A DNA stretch of 27,344 nt from a virus: positions 1-27,344 of IMG/VR virus record IMGVR_UViG_3300031576_000247; one strand, given 5' to 3'. The translations under genes and the position numbers were made by a program. Below are positions 26,759-27,344 of this stretch, piece by piece (position 1 is the stretch's first letter; the number at the start of each line of letters is the position of its first letter). Below the pieces are notes generated by a model that worked only from the letters and a program-made list of their open reading frames with translations, did no database searches and was not told the origin of the DNA.

Positions 26759-27071
26759 CTCCCTCCTTCTCGTTCTGGATTTGCGCCAGGCGTTCGAGCG
26801 CCAGATCGCATACCTTGGACAGGACCATGCCGAGCGCGCGCACATCCTGGCCTGATGCGGCGTAGCCCAGGACGGACGAGAACAGGCTGATGTCGGACGT
26901 GACGAGCTGCGTCGGCTTCACGCCGGCCGCGAGCACGGCTTGGGCCGCGGCGAACCGGCCCACGAACGGGACCACGAAGCGCTTGCGCCGTGTCTTTTGC
27001 ACAATCGCCGTGAGCGCCTTCTTCGTCGCGCCGGGCGGGATCCCGGAGAAGATGTCACCGAGCTGTGCCAT
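26745..27071 (-). CDS. Short methyltransferase-like protein (N-terminal part of a family)
   Basis: 108 residues, ATG inside the end of the preceding gene. RFVVPFVGRFAAAQAVLAAG then QLVTSDISLFSSVLGYAASGQDV recalls the SAM-binding beginning of phage DNA methyltransferase-like proteins (strand, glycine-rich turn, helix, then the acidic end of strand 2 with SDIS). The catalytic half expected after it is missing; the protein ends in a helix (MVLSKVCDLALERLAQIQ). It may be a truncated relict or a separate regulator. The stop overlaps the glycosylase by 14 bases. Confidence 0.45.
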   Translation of the reverse strand: MAQLGDIFSGIPPGATKKALTAIVQKTRRKRFVVPFVGRFAAAQAVLAAGVKPTQLVTSDISLFSSVLGYAASGQDVRALGMVLSKVCDLALERLAQIQNEKEGDGTT

Positions 27072-27276
27072 GCTTCCTCTTGGGCTTCCTCTTGGGCTCC
27101 ACCGCGATCGACTCGACCATGCCTTCCGCCTGCATTTTCCGAAGCGCGTCTTCCGTCTCCTCGAGCGGGGCCCCGATGAGCACGGCGAGCTCCTCCGCCG
27201 TCGCGATGCCTCCGCGATCGAGCGCGGCCTTCTCGGCCCTCTTGCGCGCGTTCGTCGTCCATGGCGGTTCGCTCAC
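27055..27276 (-). CDS. Winged-helix-like small protein with basic tail
   Basis: 73 residues, GTG start in a GTGA overlap. The middle part (GGIATAEELAVLIGAPLEETEDALRKMQAEGMVESI) is typical of a winged-helix domain, with a recognition helix and a short wing. The end is a Lys/Arg tail (VEPKRKPKRKHGTAR). It probably binds DNA and may regulate the early operon. It overlaps the next gene by 17 bases. Confidence 0.55.
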   Translation of the reverse strand: MSEPPWTTNARKRAEKAALDRGGIATAEELAVLIGAPLEETEDALRKMQAEGMVESIAVEPKRKPKRKHGTAR

Positions 27277-27344
27277 GCTTCCTCCAGGAACAGGATCGGG
27301 AGCGCGAGGACCGCACCGTCCTTGTAGTCGACGAGGCCGAGGCT
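27273..27344 (-). CDS. 3' end of an unidentified gene (cut by the right edge)
   Basis: The last 23 codons (SLGLVDYKDGAVLALPILFLEE) read in frame up to a TGA that overlaps the next GTG (GTGA). Their codon use and the coupling show an upstream gene of the same operon. Too little is visible for a name. Confidence 0.5.
   Translation of the reverse strand, partial: SLGLVDYKDGAVLALPILFLEEA

Noticed and set aside
26300-26890. Plus-strand open frame of 196 codons beginning like the head protein (PKEDEAIERC)
   Set aside because: It exists because the inverted copy carries the head-gene sense on the plus strand; the rest is a reverse reading of the glycosylase and the next gene, with no promoter or ribosome site.
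1-27344. CRISPR arrays, insertion sequences, integrase or attachment sites
   Set aside because: No regularly spaced repeats, transposase or recombinase motifs were seen. The tRNA could serve as an attachment site in a provirus, but no duplicated tRNA end was found in the window.

Overview
The window reads as most of the genome of an archaeal tailed virus (Caudoviricetes, HK97-fold head), either a free virus or a provirus segment, from a GC-rich host. Essentially every gene is on the minus strand, so the map is transcribed from right to left. Archaeal affiliation is inferred from three things in the sequence. First, about ten TATA-like hexamers (consensus AGGCTTAAG/AGGCTCAAG, some TTTTAA or TTTATA) sit with their centre 26-30 bases before a start codon, most of them at 26.5, which is the geometry of leaderless archaeal transcripts. 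Second, a tRNA-Gln of archaeal type is present. Third, small zinc-ribbon proteins are very abundant. Ribosome sites such as GGAGGTG also occur inside operons. The proteins are not strongly acidic, so a halophile is not the obvious host; the host lineage cannot be named from this window.

Right part (about 24000-27344, upstream in transcription): an accessory/early-type operon. It holds a winged-helix-like protein, a short methyltransferase-like protein, a MUG/TDG-type uracil-DNA glycosylase, an ASCH-domain protein, a coiled-coil peptide, two small Cys-rich proteins, a DPPY methyltransferase, a YkgJ-like CxxxxCxxxCC protein and a 66-residue unknown. It is closed by a strong hairpin with a T-run, next to a tRNA-Gln(CUG) gene.

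Middle part (about 18400-23770): zinc ribbon, small terminase, Cys-rich 59-mer, HNH endonuclease and large terminase, then a run of about ten tiny, overlapping, mostly CxxC-bearing genes that end in two small membrane proteins.

Left part (1-18370): the virion operon(s): portal with two zinc ribbons, MuF-like protein, gp10-like protein, SH3/Cys-module protein, candidate maturation protease with an array of Cys modules, scaffold, major capsid protein, decoration proteins, two membrane proteins, a beta-helix/connector fusion, tail completion protein, tail tube, a tail assembly chaperone with a canonical -1 frameshift site (A AAA AAC), two very short tape-measure-like proteins, a PKD/FN3 tail protein and a tail fibre cut by the left edge.

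The most unusual signals are: a 99-bp, 98/99-identical inverted copy of part of the head gene at 14008-14880, inserted in frame inside the uracil-DNA glycosylase gene; stop codons fused to TATA boxes along the virion operon; a tRNA gene whose predicted transcription start is its own first base; and the archaeal -1 frameshift cassette. No gene-free stretch exceeds 300 bases; the longest (23768-24023) holds the tRNA, a terminator and two or three promoter elements. No integrase, replication gene, CRISPR array or insertion sequence was seen.
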